Assembly: GCF_000331735.1 (NCBI RefSeq)
Contig: NC_020126.1
Span: forward strand, 2,232,001 to 2,296,000
Source: Myxococcus stipitatus DSM 14675
Lineage (GTDB): Bacteria > Myxococcota > Myxococcia > Myxococcales > Myxococcaceae
DNA: 64,000 nucleotides
Direction of reading: 5' to 3'
This document shows positions 17,503-26,501 of the stretch, one piece after another. The notes beneath the pieces are model-generated. The model searched no databases and had not been told where the DNA came from. It was given only the letters and a program-made list of their open reading frames with translations. The position numbers were made by a program, and so were the translations under genes. Position 1 is the first letter of the stretch; each line of letters opens with the position of its first letter.

Positions 17503-17715
17503 TCACTCCGCTCGACGAGCCGCGCGCCTCTTCGCGAGGTACGGCACCGCGAACAGGTACAGGCCGGAGAACAGGAGCATGAAGAGCGGGGGCAGCGGCG
17601 AGTAGACGATCCACGGCGGGGGCGGCTGCTGGCTCATCACCGCGAAGTTGGCGAGGACGGTGACGGTGAAGACGATGGAGACCCAGCGGTGGAACTGTCG
17701 AATCCAGTTGCTCAT
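17503..17715 (-). CDS. Small two-helix membrane protein
   Basis: A 70-aa protein with two predicted transmembrane helices: about residues 11-28 (VSIVFTVTVLANFAVM) and 41-59 (LPPLFMLLFSGLYLFAVPYL). The tail is basic (KRRAARRAE) and so probably cytoplasmic. The ATG at 17715 is chosen because upstream in-frame codons encode no plausible protein. The 336 nt upstream contain the second copy of the CAGGATTCGAGAAGCA...CACAGTG element but no other gene. Function unknown. Confidence 0.7.
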   Translation of the reverse strand: MSNWIRQFHRWVSIVFTVTVLANFAVMSQQPPPPWIVYSPLPPLFMLLFSGLYLFAVPYLAKRRAARRAE

Positions 17716-17839
17716 GATGAAATCCTCGTAAAGGCAGACACAGTGTGAACCAAGAAGGGGCGTTCCCCTCCGCGACGCAGATGCCGGTAGACACCCTGCT
17801 GTCTCGGGTGGCGCGCGAGAACCTCGGCGGCGATGTCGG

Positions 17840-17886
17840 CACTGTGTCGTTTCCCGTCCAGCCGTGCTTCTCGAATCCTGCTCGAT
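17840..17886 (-). repeat. Conserved upstream element, copy 2
   Basis: ATCGAGCAGGATTCGAGAAGCA, 18 nt, then CACAGTG on the minus strand, about 125 nt upstream of the two-helix membrane protein gene. It matches copy 1 (14763-14810) at 19 of 22 positions in the long block and fully in CACAGTG, with the same spacing. Confidence 0.5.
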
Positions 17887-18051
17887 TGCGGGCGGGCCCC
17901 TTTTCCAGGATGTAGGTGCCCGACACACGACCCTGGACGGCGGCCGCTCACTCGCGGCTGCGCGCCCGCTCCCGCGTGTTAATCAAGGGGCCACTGACTC
18001 GCCGTTTCCCATCATCGGGCACGAAGTCCGTGACCGACCTGGAGGCCCCCC

Positions 18052-18792
18052 ATGCAGGATGTCGACATCAAGACCGCGGACGGAGTCATGGACGCGAAGC
18101 TGGTCCGACCTGAAGGCCCGGGCGCCTGGCCCGCGGTCATCATGCTTCCGGACGGCTTTGGCGTCCGCCCCGTGTTCGAGTCCATGGCCCGGCAGCTGTC
18201 GTCCCAGGGCTTCGTCGTGCTGCTGCCCAACGTCTTCTATCGGGACGGACACGCGTCGCGACTGGAGATCGCCAACGGCTCGTTCGCCGACGAGGCCTTC
18301 CGCACGCGCCTCTATGCGCTCATCGGTTCACTCACGCCCGCGCGGCAGAAGGTGGACGCCGCCGCGGAGCTGGACTTCCTGGCCGGGCTGCCCTTCGTGA
18401 AGGGCCAGAAGGCGGGCGTGGCGGGCTACTGCTTCAGCGGCGGCCTGGCCGTGCGCATGGCGGCGGACTTCCCGGACCGCATCGGCGCGGTGGCGTCCTC
18501 GCATGGCGGCCGACTGGCCACGGATGCCCCGGACAGTCCCCACCTGCTCCTCGGCGACGTGAAGGCGGAGCTGTACTTCGGCCACGCGGACCAGGACGGC
18601 AGCATGCCCCTGGCCGACATCCAGCGACTGGAAGAGGCGCTGAGGGCCTCGGGCTTGAAGTTCCGCTCGGAGCTCTACCCCGGCGCCCTGCATGGCTACT
18701 CGGTGGAAGGGCGCCCCGCGTTCAACGCCCAGGTGGCCCAGACACACTGGGACCGGCTGTTCGACCTGTTCGGCCGCACGCTCCCCCGCTGA
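18052..18792 (+). CDS. Dienelactone hydrolase family protein
   Basis: A 246-aa cytoplasmic alpha/beta hydrolase. The nucleophile is a cysteine in GYCFSGG (C127), as in true dienelactone hydrolases; the acid lies in GHADQDGSM and the histidine in GALHGYS near residue 227. The family opens lactone rings such as dienelactone in aromatic catabolism, but many members have other ester substrates. No catabolic genes are adjacent, so the substrate is uncertain. A GGAGGCC ribosome site precedes the ATG. Confidence 0.93.
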   Translation: MQDVDIKTADGVMDAKLVRPEGPGAWPAVIMLPDGFGVRPVFESMARQLSSQGFVVLLPNVFYRDGHASRLEIANGSFADEAFRTRLYALIGSLTPARQKVDAAAELDFLAGLPFVKGQKAGVAGYCFSGGLAVRMAADFPDRIGAVASSHGGRLATDAPDSPHLLLGDVKAELYFGHADQDGSMPLADIQRLEEALRASGLKFRSELYPGALHGYSVEGRPAFNAQVAQTHWDRLFDLFGRTLPR

Positions 18793-18909
18793 CGCGGGCG
18801 CCCCTCGGCCCGCCCACACAACTGTCGGTGAAGCCCTGGGGCTGAAAGGCCCTGGAAGGAGACGAGGACTACAATCGGGCCCTCGAGCACGGTATGTCGC
18901 TCACGGCCG

Positions 18910-21285
18910 GTGAAGGCTCCGGTCCAGCCACAGGCGCAGCAGTCAGGAGTCCGCGTGCAGTCCACGGAACGGCAGACCCGCTATCGTTGGACCTACCTCT
19001 GGGCGGGGGCGCTGGTCGCCCTCGCGGGCTTCGTCCTGCTCGCGGTGGCGCTCGCGTCCGCGCAGGCGTGGGCGGAGGCCAGCTCCACGCTGGGGCTCTG
19101 CCTGCTGGGCTGGGGCAGCCTGGCCCAGCTCCTGAACGCGGTCCTGCTGGTGCCGCAGCCGTCCGCCGAGACGCCGCTCCACACGGGCCTGCTGCTCGCG
19201 GGCACGGCGGTGTGGCTCGCCGGCTGGGGCCTCATCGCCGCGGGCATCCGCCGCGCACCCGAGTCCTCGCAGGGCCCGAGTCCTGCCGCTGGCGCCCCGC
19301 TGTACCCTCGGCTGGCGCGCTACCAGGACTTCTACTGGGGCACGCTGCTGGCCTACGGCGGAGGCTTCCTGCTGGCGGAGGCCGTCATCCTCCTCCTCCA
19401 GACGGTGCTGGCCGGGGGCGCCTCGCCCTCGGACCTGGTGGCGGGCGCGGCGAAGCGGGCCGGGGGCATGGAGCCCCCCGGGGCTTTCGCCATCGCGCTG
19501 GCGGCGGGCGCGATGGTGGCCTTCCTCGCGGGCTTCATCGGTGCCTCACGGGCGCGGCGGCTGTCCCTGCCCGAGGCCACCATCGGCGTGCTGTACCTGG
19601 GCCTGCCCATCCCCATCGTCCTCACGCTGATGGAGCGGATTCCCGAGCTCCAGCTCGCGCTGGGCTATCACCTGCATCAAGTGACGTATGTGGCGGGGCT
19701 GCTCGGCCGGCCGGAGCTGGGGTACTGGCTCGTCTTCGCGTTCCTGGTGCTGGCGCTGGTGCTGGGCGTCAACACGGGCTTCGTCGCCGCGGGCAGCGGG
19801 CGCGTGGACGTGAAGATGGGCTTCGAGCTCTTCGTCGCGCGCCGGCACGTGGAGGTCTTCCGCCCGTCGCTGCTGTTGGGGACGCTGGCGGTGCTGATGC
19901 TCGGCATCATCCCGCCGCTGCTCATCTACTTCATCATCCGCTCGGCGGAGGCCTCGGTGGAGCGGACCCGCATCCGCAAGCTGGGGTTGGCTGACCCGCT
20001 GGCGGCCGCGTCCGACCTCCACCGCCTCAAGCAGCACGAGCAGTCTCCCACGATGATGATGACCGCCCTGTCCGTGGGCGGCGTGGGCGTGGGCGTCATG
20101 GCGCTCATCATCACGCTGTCGGTGATGAGCGGCTTCGAGGCGGAGCTCCAGCGGAAGATATTGGGCACCAACGCGCATGCCGTGGTGTCCAAGTACGCGG
20201 GGGACATGACCGAGTTCCAGCAGGTCATGGAGGACGTCCGCAAGGTGCCGGGAGTCGTCGGCCAGACGCCCTTCATCATCAACCAGGTGATGATTGTCTC
20301 CGAGGGCAACGTCAACGGCGTCGTCATCAAGGGCATCGACCCGGACACGGTGGGCGAGGTGGCGGACCTGCCCAAGAACCTCCTGGACGGCGCGACGCTG
20401 GACGCCCTCTCCCATCCGGAGAAGGTGGCCCCTCGGAGCCATCCGGAAGAGGGCGGCCATCCTCCCACTGAGGAGTCCAAGGCGCCCGTGGCACTGCCCG
20501 GCATCATCGTGGGCCGGGAGCTGGCGGCGTCGCTGCGCGTGAAGGTGGGAGACCAGGTCAGCGTCGTCTCCCCCATGGGCACCGAGGTGGGCGTCTCCAT
20601 GCCGACGCCGAAGAGCCGAGGCTTCCGCGTGGTGGCCATCTTCTACGCGGGGATGAACGAGTACGACTCCAAGTTCGTCTACATCCACCTCGAGGAAGCG
20701 CAGGACTTCTTCGACGTGAAGGGCGCCACGGGCATCGAGCTCAAGGTGGCGGACATCGACGAGGCGCGGAACATCTCCTCCCAGGTGACGAAGGCGCTGG
20801 GCGGCTATCCCTACCGTGCAAGGGATTGGGGCGCGATGAACAGGACGCTCTTCTCCGCGCTGCGTCTGCAGAAGCTGGTGATGGGCATCATCCTCTCCAT
20901 CATCATCATCGTGGCCGCGGGGCTCATCGTCGCCACGGTGGTCATGCTGGTGTTGGAGAAGCGCAAGGAGATCTCCGTCCTCAAGGCGCTGGGTGTCCCC
21001 GATGGCGGCATCGTGAAGATATTCCTGGCGGAGGGGCTCCAGATTGGCGTCGCGGGGGGCTTCCTCGGCCTGCTGTCGGGCCTCTCGTGGTGTGTCTTCA
21101 TCGAGAAGGTCGGCATCAAGCTGGACGCGGCGGTGTACTTCATGCCGGAGCTGCCGGTGCGCATCGAGCCCGTGCAGACGGTTCTCGCCGTCGTCATCGC
21201 GGTGCTCGTCACGTACCTGGCCTCCATCTACCCGGCCCTCAAGGCGAGCAGCGTGGAGCCCGTGGAGGGCCTCAAGGCGGAGTAG
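18910..21285 (+). CDS. LolC/LolE-type ABC permease fused to an extra N-terminal membrane domain
   Basis: A 791-aa inner-membrane protein. Residues about 385-790 have the layout of lipoprotein-releasing permeases (LolC/LolE, FtsX family): a first helix (SVGGVGVGVMALIITLSVMSGFE), a large periplasmic domain (about 415-640), three closing helices, and the terminal YPALKASSVEPVEGLKAE. Residues 20-375 add about eight further hydrophobic segments not found in standard LolE. No LolD ATPase gene is adjacent, so the ATPase must be encoded elsewhere. GTG 18910 is used; GTG 18955 has the better ribosome site (AGGAG, 5 nt away) and would shorten the protein by 15 residues. Confidence 0.88.
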   Translation: MKAPVQPQAQQSGVRVQSTERQTRYRWTYLWAGALVALAGFVLLAVALASAQAWAEASSTLGLCLLGWGSLAQLLNAVLLVPQPSAETPLHTGLLLAGTAVWLAGWGLIAAGIRRAPESSQGPSPAAGAPLYPRLARYQDFYWGTLLAYGGGFLLAEAVILLLQTVLAGGASPSDLVAGAAKRAGGMEPPGAFAIALAAGAMVAFLAGFIGASRARRLSLPEATIGVLYLGLPIPIVLTLMERIPELQLALGYHLHQVTYVAGLLGRPELGYWLVFAFLVLALVLGVNTGFVAAGSGRVDVKMGFELFVARRHVEVFRPSLLLGTLAVLMLGIIPPLLIYFIIRSAEASVERTRIRKLGLADPLAAASDLHRLKQHEQSPTMMMTALSVGGVGVGVMALIITLSVMSGFEAELQRKILGTNAHAVVSKYAGDMTEFQQVMEDVRKVPGVVGQTPFIINQVMIVSEGNVNGVVIKGIDPDTVGEVADLPKNLLDGATLDALSHPEKVAPRSHPEEGGHPPTEESKAPVALPGIIVGRELAASLRVKVGDQVSVVSPMGTEVGVSMPTPKSRGFRVVAIFYAGMNEYDSKFVYIHLEEAQDFFDVKGATGIELKVADIDEARNISSQVTKALGGYPYRARDWGAMNRTLFSALRLQKLVMGIILSIIIIVAAGLIVATVVMLVLEKRKEISVLKALGVPDGGIVKIFLAEGLQIGVAGGFLGLLSGLSWCVFIEKVGIKLDAAVYFMPELPVRIEPVQTVLAVVIAVLVTYLASIYPALKASSVEPVEGLKAE

Positions 21286-21499
21286 CCGCGGCGCCTGTCA
21301 TGGCGCGAGGACTGGGGGGCCGCGGCGCGAGCCCGGGAGTGAACGGTTGCGCTCCTCGCCGAAGCGCGCGCGGTTGACGTTGAGGTTCGGCAGACTGGAA
21401 CATCGCCGGCGGGCCGCAGGGCACTTCCAGTGCCACATGAACGGGCCCTCCGCGTTCCTGACCCCGAGCCACCTCGTGCGGTGAGAGGAGTCCTGGCCC

Positions 21500-22735
21500 A
21501 TGCTTCGGTGGCTCTGCCTGTCGTGGGTCCTCGGATTCACCGCCTGCTCGGGCCCCGCGGCCCATCTCCGGGCGGACCCTCCGAGGCTGCTCAGTGTGCG
21601 CACGGGAGGCTGGCGTCCGGAGGTCCGGGAGCGACTGGATGCGCTGCTGACGGAGCATGGGCGCTCCAGCCCTTCCTACAATCCTCGCCGCCGCCCGGTG
21701 GCCGTCTTCGACCTGGACAACACGCTCATCAAGAACGACGTCGGCGACGTGCTGATGGCGTGGATGGTGGAGCATGACGAACTCCATGCACCCCCGGGAG
21801 GAGACTGGCGGTGGACCAGCAGTCACTTGACGGACGCGGCGCTCCAGTCGCTCTCGGGGGCGTGTGTCGACGCGGCCAGCCCGGAGGGACGGTTGCTCAC
21901 ACGTCTGCATGAGCGCTGCGCTTCCGCCGTGCTGGGCATCTACCTGGAGGGGAAGACACCCGAGGGCGCCTCGGCATGGCGGCAGGGCACCACGGCCACG
22001 CTCCATGCCTCCTATGCGTGGGCGGCCCAGTTGCTCGCGGGGCATACACCCTCCCGGCTCCGCGAGCTGGCGTCCGAGGCCCTCGCCGTGGCGCTCGTCG
22101 AGCCCATCGGCGCGAAGCGTCGTATCGCGGGATACGAGCTGGCGTCCTCCATCCGGGTCTACGACGCGCAGCGCGACTTGATTGAGGCGATGCAAGCGAA
22201 CGGGTTCGAGGTGTGGGTGGTCAGTGCCTCGCCACAGCCCGCCGTCGAGGTGGTGGCGGCCCGACTGGGTATTCCCGCGCACCAGGTCATCGGCATCCGC
22301 AATGTCTATGTGGAAGGACGCGCGCAGCCGGTGTTCGAGGGCTGTGGTCCAGTCCCCGATGGGAAGGACACGTTGATGACCTACGACGAAGGCAAGCGCT
22401 GTTGGGTCAACAAGCGCATCTTCGGGTTGCCCGTCGAGGCGCAGCTGCGGCGCGCGGAGGACCCGGCGTCGAGGCCCCTGTTCGCGGCGGGGGACTCGGA
22501 TACGGATGTCTCGATGCTCCAGGATGCCGTGGGCCTCAAGCTGGTCATCCGGCGCAACAAGCGGCGCATCATGTGCAACGCATTGGCGAACCGGAATGGG
22601 ACCTGGCTCCTCCAGCCCATGTTCCTGGCGCCTGTCGCGCCCATGGGCCCGGTGCCGTGCGGCTCACACGCGGACGGGCCCGTGCTGGATGAAGAGGGGC
22701 GTCCCATCCCGGACCAACAGGACGCCGGGCCCTGA
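21500..22735 (+). CDS. Lipoprotein HAD-superfamily phosphatase (SerB-like)
   Basis: A 411-aa lipoprotein. A short signal with lipobox GFTAC (Cys 16) is followed by a HAD-IB domain: motif I VFDLDNTL near residue 73, motif II SASP, and motif IV AGDSDTDVSML near residue 333. This resembles phosphoserine phosphatase-like enzymes, but the lipid anchor places it in the periplasm or outer membrane, where the substrate is unknown. A large helical cap region lies between motifs I and II. The 213 nt upstream contain no other gene. Confidence 0.88.
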   Translation: MLRWLCLSWVLGFTACSGPAAHLRADPPRLLSVRTGGWRPEVRERLDALLTEHGRSSPSYNPRRRPVAVFDLDNTLIKNDVGDVLMAWMVEHDELHAPPGGDWRWTSSHLTDAALQSLSGACVDAASPEGRLLTRLHERCASAVLGIYLEGKTPEGASAWRQGTTATLHASYAWAAQLLAGHTPSRLRELASEALAVALVEPIGAKRRIAGYELASSIRVYDAQRDLIEAMQANGFEVWVVSASPQPAVEVVAARLGIPAHQVIGIRNVYVEGRAQPVFEGCGPVPDGKDTLMTYDEGKRCWVNKRIFGLPVEAQLRRAEDPASRPLFAAGDSDTDVSMLQDAVGLKLVIRRNKRRIMCNALANRNGTWLLQPMFLAPVAPMGPVPCGSHADGPVLDEEGRPIPDQQDAGP

Positions 22736-22758
22736 GCAGGCCGGGGGCTTGTGACCGC

Positions 22759-22968
22759 TCAGCCTTCGACCTGGACCTTGTCCGCCTGCATTCCCTTCTG
22801 TCCTTGAACGGCTTCGAAGGTGACGGCCTGCCCTTCTTTCAGGCTCTTGAAGCCATTGCCTTCAATGGCCCTGAAGTGGACGAAGAGGTCCGAGCCGCTC
22901 TCGGGCGTGATGAACCCATAGCCCTTCTCGTCGTTGAACCACTTCACGGTTCCTCTTTGGCGCTCCAT
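22759..22968 (-). CDS. Cold-shock domain protein (CspA family)
   Basis: A 69-aa OB-fold protein with both RNA-binding motifs: RNP1 KGYGFIT and RNP2 DLFVHF. It should bind single-stranded RNA or DNA as an RNA chaperone. The ATG at 22968 has a GGAGAG ribosome site. It ends 23 nt from the convergent HAD phosphatase gene. The upstream 200 nt shared with the divergent phnA gene could hold a regulatory leader, but no recognisable cold-box was identified. Confidence 0.97.
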   Translation of the reverse strand: MERQRGTVKWFNDEKGYGFITPESGSDLFVHFRAIEGNGFKSLKEGQAVTFEAVQGQKGMQADKVQVEG

Positions 22969-23169
22969 CTTCTCTCCTGGACGAATGCGGTGCCGACGCT
23001 GGCCCCAGCGGAGATTGTGAGGAGATGCCGTGGAGGCCGCACTGACCCCGGGGCGCCGTGTCGGCGTGTTGTGCGCGACGGTCCATGATGCGGGCCGGTG
23101 ATGGAACGGGAAGCCCCACGGCGCGCCGCTCGTGTATATGCCTCCGCACCGTCCCCTCCAGGAGCCGAC

Positions 23170-23514
23170 ATGAGCGCCCTCCCTCCTTGCCCGAAGTGCC
23201 ACTCCGCCTACACGTATGAGGACGGCAGTCTCTTCGTCTGCCCGGAGTGCGCGCACGAGTGGTCGGCCACCGCCGCCGCCTCCGAGCCCACCGAAGGCAA
23301 GCGCGAGGTGCGCGACGCCTACGGCAACCTGCTCCAGGACGGCGACAGCGTCACCGTCATCAAGGACCTGAAGGTCAAGGGCTCGTCGACGGTGGTGAAG
23401 GTCGGCACCAAGGTCCGGAGCATCCGCCTGGTCGATGGCGACCATGACATCGACTGCAAGATCGACGGCATCGGCGCCATGGGGCTCAAGTCGGAGTTCG
23501 TGAAGAAGGCCTAG
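23170..23514 (+). CDS. yjdM: PhnA/YjdM-family zinc-ribbon protein
   Basis: A 114-aa protein with an N-terminal zinc ribbon (CPKC near 8-11, CPEC near 25-28) and the conserved C-terminal SH3-like domain ([23 protein letters not shown]). It is full length for the family formerly called alkylphosphonate utilisation protein PhnA; that name is historical and no phn genes are present. Start at 23170, with GGAG 6 nt upstream. It is convergent with the DUF4240 gene (18 nt apart). Confidence 0.95.
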   Translation: MSALPPCPKCHSAYTYEDGSLFVCPECAHEWSATAAASEPTEGKREVRDAYGNLLQDGDSVTVIKDLKVKGSSTVVKVGTKVRSIRLVDGDHDIDCKIDGIGAMGLKSEFVKKA

Positions 23515-23532
23515 CCGGGCCCCGCGAGGCGC

Positions 23533-24054
23533 TCAGGTCGGGCGCCTGTTGCCCGGAGGGACCGCCTCGCTCGTGTATGGACCGGGGCGCGTCGCGGACG
23601 TCGGCTTCCACCCCTCCTTGTTGCTGAAGCTCTCCCAGGAGAGCGGGGTGAGGTGCTCGTACTCCCCTCCCGTCTTCTTCTCGAAGGCCTCGCGCGCCAC
23701 CGACAGGAGCGCCTCGAACTCCATCTCCTGCGGAACCCCCATGGGGTCGGCGAGGGCCCGCTCGAACAGGCCCTTCCCGTTGGCGACGATGACACACCGG
23801 CTGTACAGGAAGTCGTCCGCCGAGATGTATTGCCCGCCATCATCCGGGTCGAGCGTCCCGCGATACGTCCCCCGGCAGATCTCGCGCGTGTCGAGCGCGT
23901 AGAGCTTCTCCGCCAGGATGTCGTCGAAGGCGAAGATGTCCTCGACCTCCATCTTCGACAGCGCGGTGACGACCGGGCGCAAGACCGCCTCGTCGTCTCC
24001 GGACTTCTTCCAGTTGAACCGTGCGATGAGGTCCCAGAACACCTCTTCGCTCAT
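23533..24054 (-). CDS. DUF4240 family protein
   Basis: A 173-aa protein. The start MSEEVFWDLIARFNWKKSGD and the central LYALDTREICRGTYRG and DDFLYSRCVIVANG match the DUF4240 pattern. DUF4240 proteins often sit near toxin/immunity or regulatory genes and have no proven activity. The ATG at 24054 is the family start; the frame is open further upstream. It is divergent from the kinase-like gene at 24368, with a 313-nt intergenic region carrying a TCACCT/AGGTGA inverted repeat. Confidence 0.85.
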   Translation of the reverse strand: MSEEVFWDLIARFNWKKSGDDEAVLRPVVTALSKMEVEDIFAFDDILAEKLYALDTREICRGTYRGTLDPDDGGQYISADDFLYSRCVIVANGKGLFERALADPMGVPQEMEFEALLSVAREAFEKKTGGEYEHLTPLSWESFSNKEGWKPTSATRPGPYTSEAVPPGNRRPT

Positions 24055-24236
24055 CGGTCCCGTCGGCCCCTGCTTCGAAATGCGCGGCTTCACCCCAGCG
24101 ACACTGGGCGAGCCCTCCAGGGTTGTCAATCGCGAGCGCCGCACGGAGTCCGCGGGGGTTGCACACTATCCGGACATGAGCGCGTGCCGGCTTCCCAGCG
24201 CCTGGAGGTCGTGGTACTTATCAAGTGAAGTCGAAT

Positions 24237-24251
24237 TCACCTGAAAGGTGA
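24237..24251. promoter_or_regulatory. Inverted repeat TCACCT-GAA-AGGTGA
   Basis: A perfect 6-bp inverted repeat with a 3-nt spacer in the divergent DUF4240/pseudokinase intergenic region, 117 nt before the kinase-like ATG. It could be an operator. The rest of this 313-nt gap shows no gene. Confidence 0.35.
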
Positions 24252-24367
24252 GTCGGCGCGGCCCCGCCTTCACCCGTGTCTGATGCCTCTCGTGCTGTCT
24301 CCACGTGAGCCGTGGTCGCTCGAGGTGCGTGACGAAGTCCCATTCGTTGCTTGGAGGCGCGCAGCCG

Positions 24368-25516
24368 ATGTCCATTTCCACCGATGAAGTCAGCACGGAC
24401 GACCCCCGCTCTCCCCGAGCGCCGCCGTTCCGACCGCACTTCCTCTTCAAGGCGGGGGCCGTCCGCTATGAGGCCGTGGAGGAGCTGGAGCGGCGCCAGT
24501 CCGGGGAGGTGCTGCTCCTGGCTCACCGCAAGGTGGGCAAGGAGGCGTTGACGAGCCGCTGCTTCGTCCGACGCCTGCCCAGCCCCACCACCCACCTGCG
24601 CAGGCGACGACTGGTGGAGGAGGTGCAACTGGCCATGCGCCTCAACCACCCGGCCCTGGCCAAGGTGCACCACGTGGGGATTTGTGACGACGCGCTCCAC
24701 GTCGTCATGGAGTACGTGCCGGGCCCCTCGCTGGAGACGCTCGTGTCGGCGGCCGTGGTGAGAGGGTTTCCCATGACCGAGTCCTTCGCGCTCTACGTGG
24801 GCACGGAGCTGGCGGAGGTGCTGCACCATGCGCATACGGTGGTGGACGAGGAGGGACGGTCGCTCGGCATCGTCCACCGGGACGTCAACCCCCGGCACGT
24901 CGTGGTGGGCGTGCACGGCGAGGTGAAGCTGATGAACTTCGGCGCGGCCTACTCGCTGCTCATCGGGCGGGAGGAGTCGCCGCGGAGCCTGGTCCGAGGC
25001 GATGTGGCGTATGCCTCTCCGGAGTACATCCGGCGCGGGGCGCTGAGTCCTCGCTCGGATGTCTTCAGCCTGGGCGTGGTGCTGGTGGAGCTCCTGACGG
25101 GCACCCACCTCTTCGATGTGACGGATGTTCCCTCGGGCTTCGCGGGGCGGGTGCTGCGCGTGGAGACCCTTCCGTCCTTGCCCTTGCACCAGATGCAGGT
25201 GCTGCTCTCCCGCTTCAGTCCGGACTTCGTGGAGGAGGCGGTGGCGCCGCTGGCGGCCGACGTGAAGGCCGTGCTGCACAAGGCCCTGCGCGCCCACCCG
25301 GAGGAGCGCTTCGCCTCGGCCGCGGAGCTGCGAGACGCCCTGCGGAAACTCCAGGCGACACGCGGCGAGTCCTACGGGCGGGCGAACCTGCAGGAGGAGG
25401 TGGCGCGCGTGCTGGCCGACGGGGGCGCGATGCGCGCCAAGGTGGAGTTTGGCGAGGCGGGCCTCTACCCCGAGGGCCTGGATGCCCACGAGCTGCCCGA
25501 GCCCGAGGAGAAATAG
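24368..25516 (+). CDS. Ser/Thr kinase-fold protein, predicted pseudokinase
   Basis: A 382-aa soluble protein with a eukaryotic-like kinase fold (about residues 35-320). The HRDVNPRH loop (D172) and the later YASPEYI and SDVFSLGVVL motifs are kept. Three other catalytic features are lost: no Gly-rich loop, beta-3 lysine replaced by arginine (FVRRL, 67-70), and DFG changed to NFG (N190). Such a protein probably binds partners rather than phosphorylating. The ATG at 24368 has GGAGG 10 nt upstream. No transmembrane segment. It lies near two XRE regulators and an active kinase. Confidence 0.9.
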   Translation: MSISTDEVSTDDPRSPRAPPFRPHFLFKAGAVRYEAVEELERRQSGEVLLLAHRKVGKEALTSRCFVRRLPSPTTHLRRRRLVEEVQLAMRLNHPALAKVHHVGICDDALHVVMEYVPGPSLETLVSAAVVRGFPMTESFALYVGTELAEVLHHAHTVVDEEGRSLGIVHRDVNPRHVVVGVHGEVKLMNFGAAYSLLIGREESPRSLVRGDVAYASPEYIRRGALSPRSDVFSLGVVLVELLTGTHLFDVTDVPSGFAGRVLRVETLPSLPLHQMQVLLSRFSPDFVEEAVAPLAADVKAVLHKALRAHPEERFASAAELRDALRKLQATRGESYGRANLQEEVARVLADGGAMRAKVEFGEAGLYPEGLDAHELPEPEEK

Positions 25517-25548
25517 GCCCGGGCGCGTCGCCCGGATTGCGCCCCTGT

Positions 25549-25902
25549 CTAGCGGGCCAGCTCCGTGGCGACGTGGACGAGTGCGTCCAGCTTCCCCTCG
25601 TCCAGCTTCCGCGCGAGGTGCAGCAGCCGCCGCAGGGAGGGCGCATCGTCCTCCTTGGCGCGGGGCCCTGTCCCGCTCCGGCCAGAGGCCTCGAGGCCGA
25701 GCAGCTCCTCGGAAGAGACCTTCAGCTCGGTGCAGAGTCGGAACAGGGTGGGGACGCTGGGCAGCATCTGCCCGCGCTCGAGGCGGCTGTAGACGGGGGC
25801 CACCAGTCCCACGCGCTCCGCGACTTCGGCCTGGGTGAGCCCCATCTGCTCTCGGGCGGCACGGGCCGTCGCGCCAATGGTGATTGCCAGGTCCTGGTCC
25901 AT
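25549..25902 (-). CDS. XRE-family HTH regulator (paralogue A)
   Basis: A 117-aa protein with an N-terminal Cro/C1-type helix-turn-helix (residues 12-66; GLTQAEVAERVGLVAPVYSR) and a short C-terminal helical part. It is very similar to the neighbouring 122-aa regulator (shared VYxRLERGxMLPSVxTL), so the two arose by tandem duplication. It is transcribed after that gene with a 52-nt gap. Targets probably include the divergent kinase operon or the pair itself. Confidence 0.92.
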   Translation of the reverse strand: MDQDLAITIGATARAAREQMGLTQAEVAERVGLVAPVYSRLERGQMLPSVPTLFRLCTELKVSSEELLGLEASGRSGTGPRAKEDDAPSLRRLLHLARKLDEGKLDALVHVATELAR

Positions 25903-25954
25903 GAGGTGCGCGGCATTGTACCTGAGAAGTCACCTTCCCGAGCGCGCACAGGAC

Positions 25955-26323
25955 TCACCGCATCGAGAGCACCAGGTGCAGGACGGCCTTGACCCGACGG
26001 GGATGCAGCCGGCGGACCTGCTGGACCAGGAGTCGCACGGAGGGCGAGTCCGCGGGGGGTTCGGGGCGGAAGGGGTGGCCCATCAGGGAGTCCGGAGAGG
26101 TGCCCAGCGCGGTGGCGAGGCGATGGAGGGTGCGGACGCTGGGCAGCATCCGTCCTCGCTCCAGGCGGCCATACACGGCGGGGACCAGCCCCACCTTCTG
26201 GGCGACATCCGCCTGCGTGAGCAGCAGGCGCATCCGCGCGGCGCGTGCCTGGGTGCCGATGGTGCTGGCGAGGTTGTCGAGGAGCTGTTCGTCCTCGGGG
26301 CTTTCTGGAAGTTGAGCGGACAT
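25955..26323 (-). CDS. XRE-family HTH regulator (paralogue B)
   Basis: A 122-aa Cro/C1-type regulator (HTH about residues 20-75; LLTQADVAQKVGLVPAVYGR) with a basic C-terminal tail. It is a tandem paralogue of the 117-aa gene downstream and is divergent from the Ser/Thr kinase gene at 26502. The intervening 178 nt contain a repeated TCC..CTGGGTAG motif (26386-26415) that would suit binding by a dimeric XRE protein. Confidence 0.92.
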   Translation of the reverse strand: MSAQLPESPEDEQLLDNLASTIGTQARAARMRLLLTQADVAQKVGLVPAVYGRLERGRMLPSVRTLHRLATALGTSPDSLMGHPFRPEPPADSPSVRLLVQQVRRLHPRRVKAVLHLVLSMR

Positions 26324-26385
26324 GGGGTGACCGGAAGCAAGGGAGTGTCAGCCCAATGTATAGAGTCTCCCGTGTTTCTTGCAAT

Positions 26386-26415
26386 CCGCTGGGTAGTTTG
26401 TCCTACTGGGTAGGA
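26386..26415. promoter_or_regulatory. Candidate XRE operator: paired CTGGGTAG sites with an inverted repeat
   Basis: Two copies of CTGGGTAG begin at 26389 and 26406, 17 bp apart, each preceded by TCC. The second lies in a perfect inverted repeat, TCCTAC-TGG-GTAGGA (26401-26415). The position between divergent XRE and kinase genes makes it a plausible shared operator. Confidence 0.45.
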
Positions 26416-26501
26416 GGCATGACCCTCCAGGTTGTGTTAGCATGGCGGCGCTGCCTGGAGGGAGACGCCGTGCGGTCCGCATCGCTCGAGTGGGAGGCGT
26501 C

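Noticed and set aside
23170..23514. Phosphonate metabolism locus
   Set aside because: The phnA name is historical; no C-P lyase or phosphonate transport genes are near.
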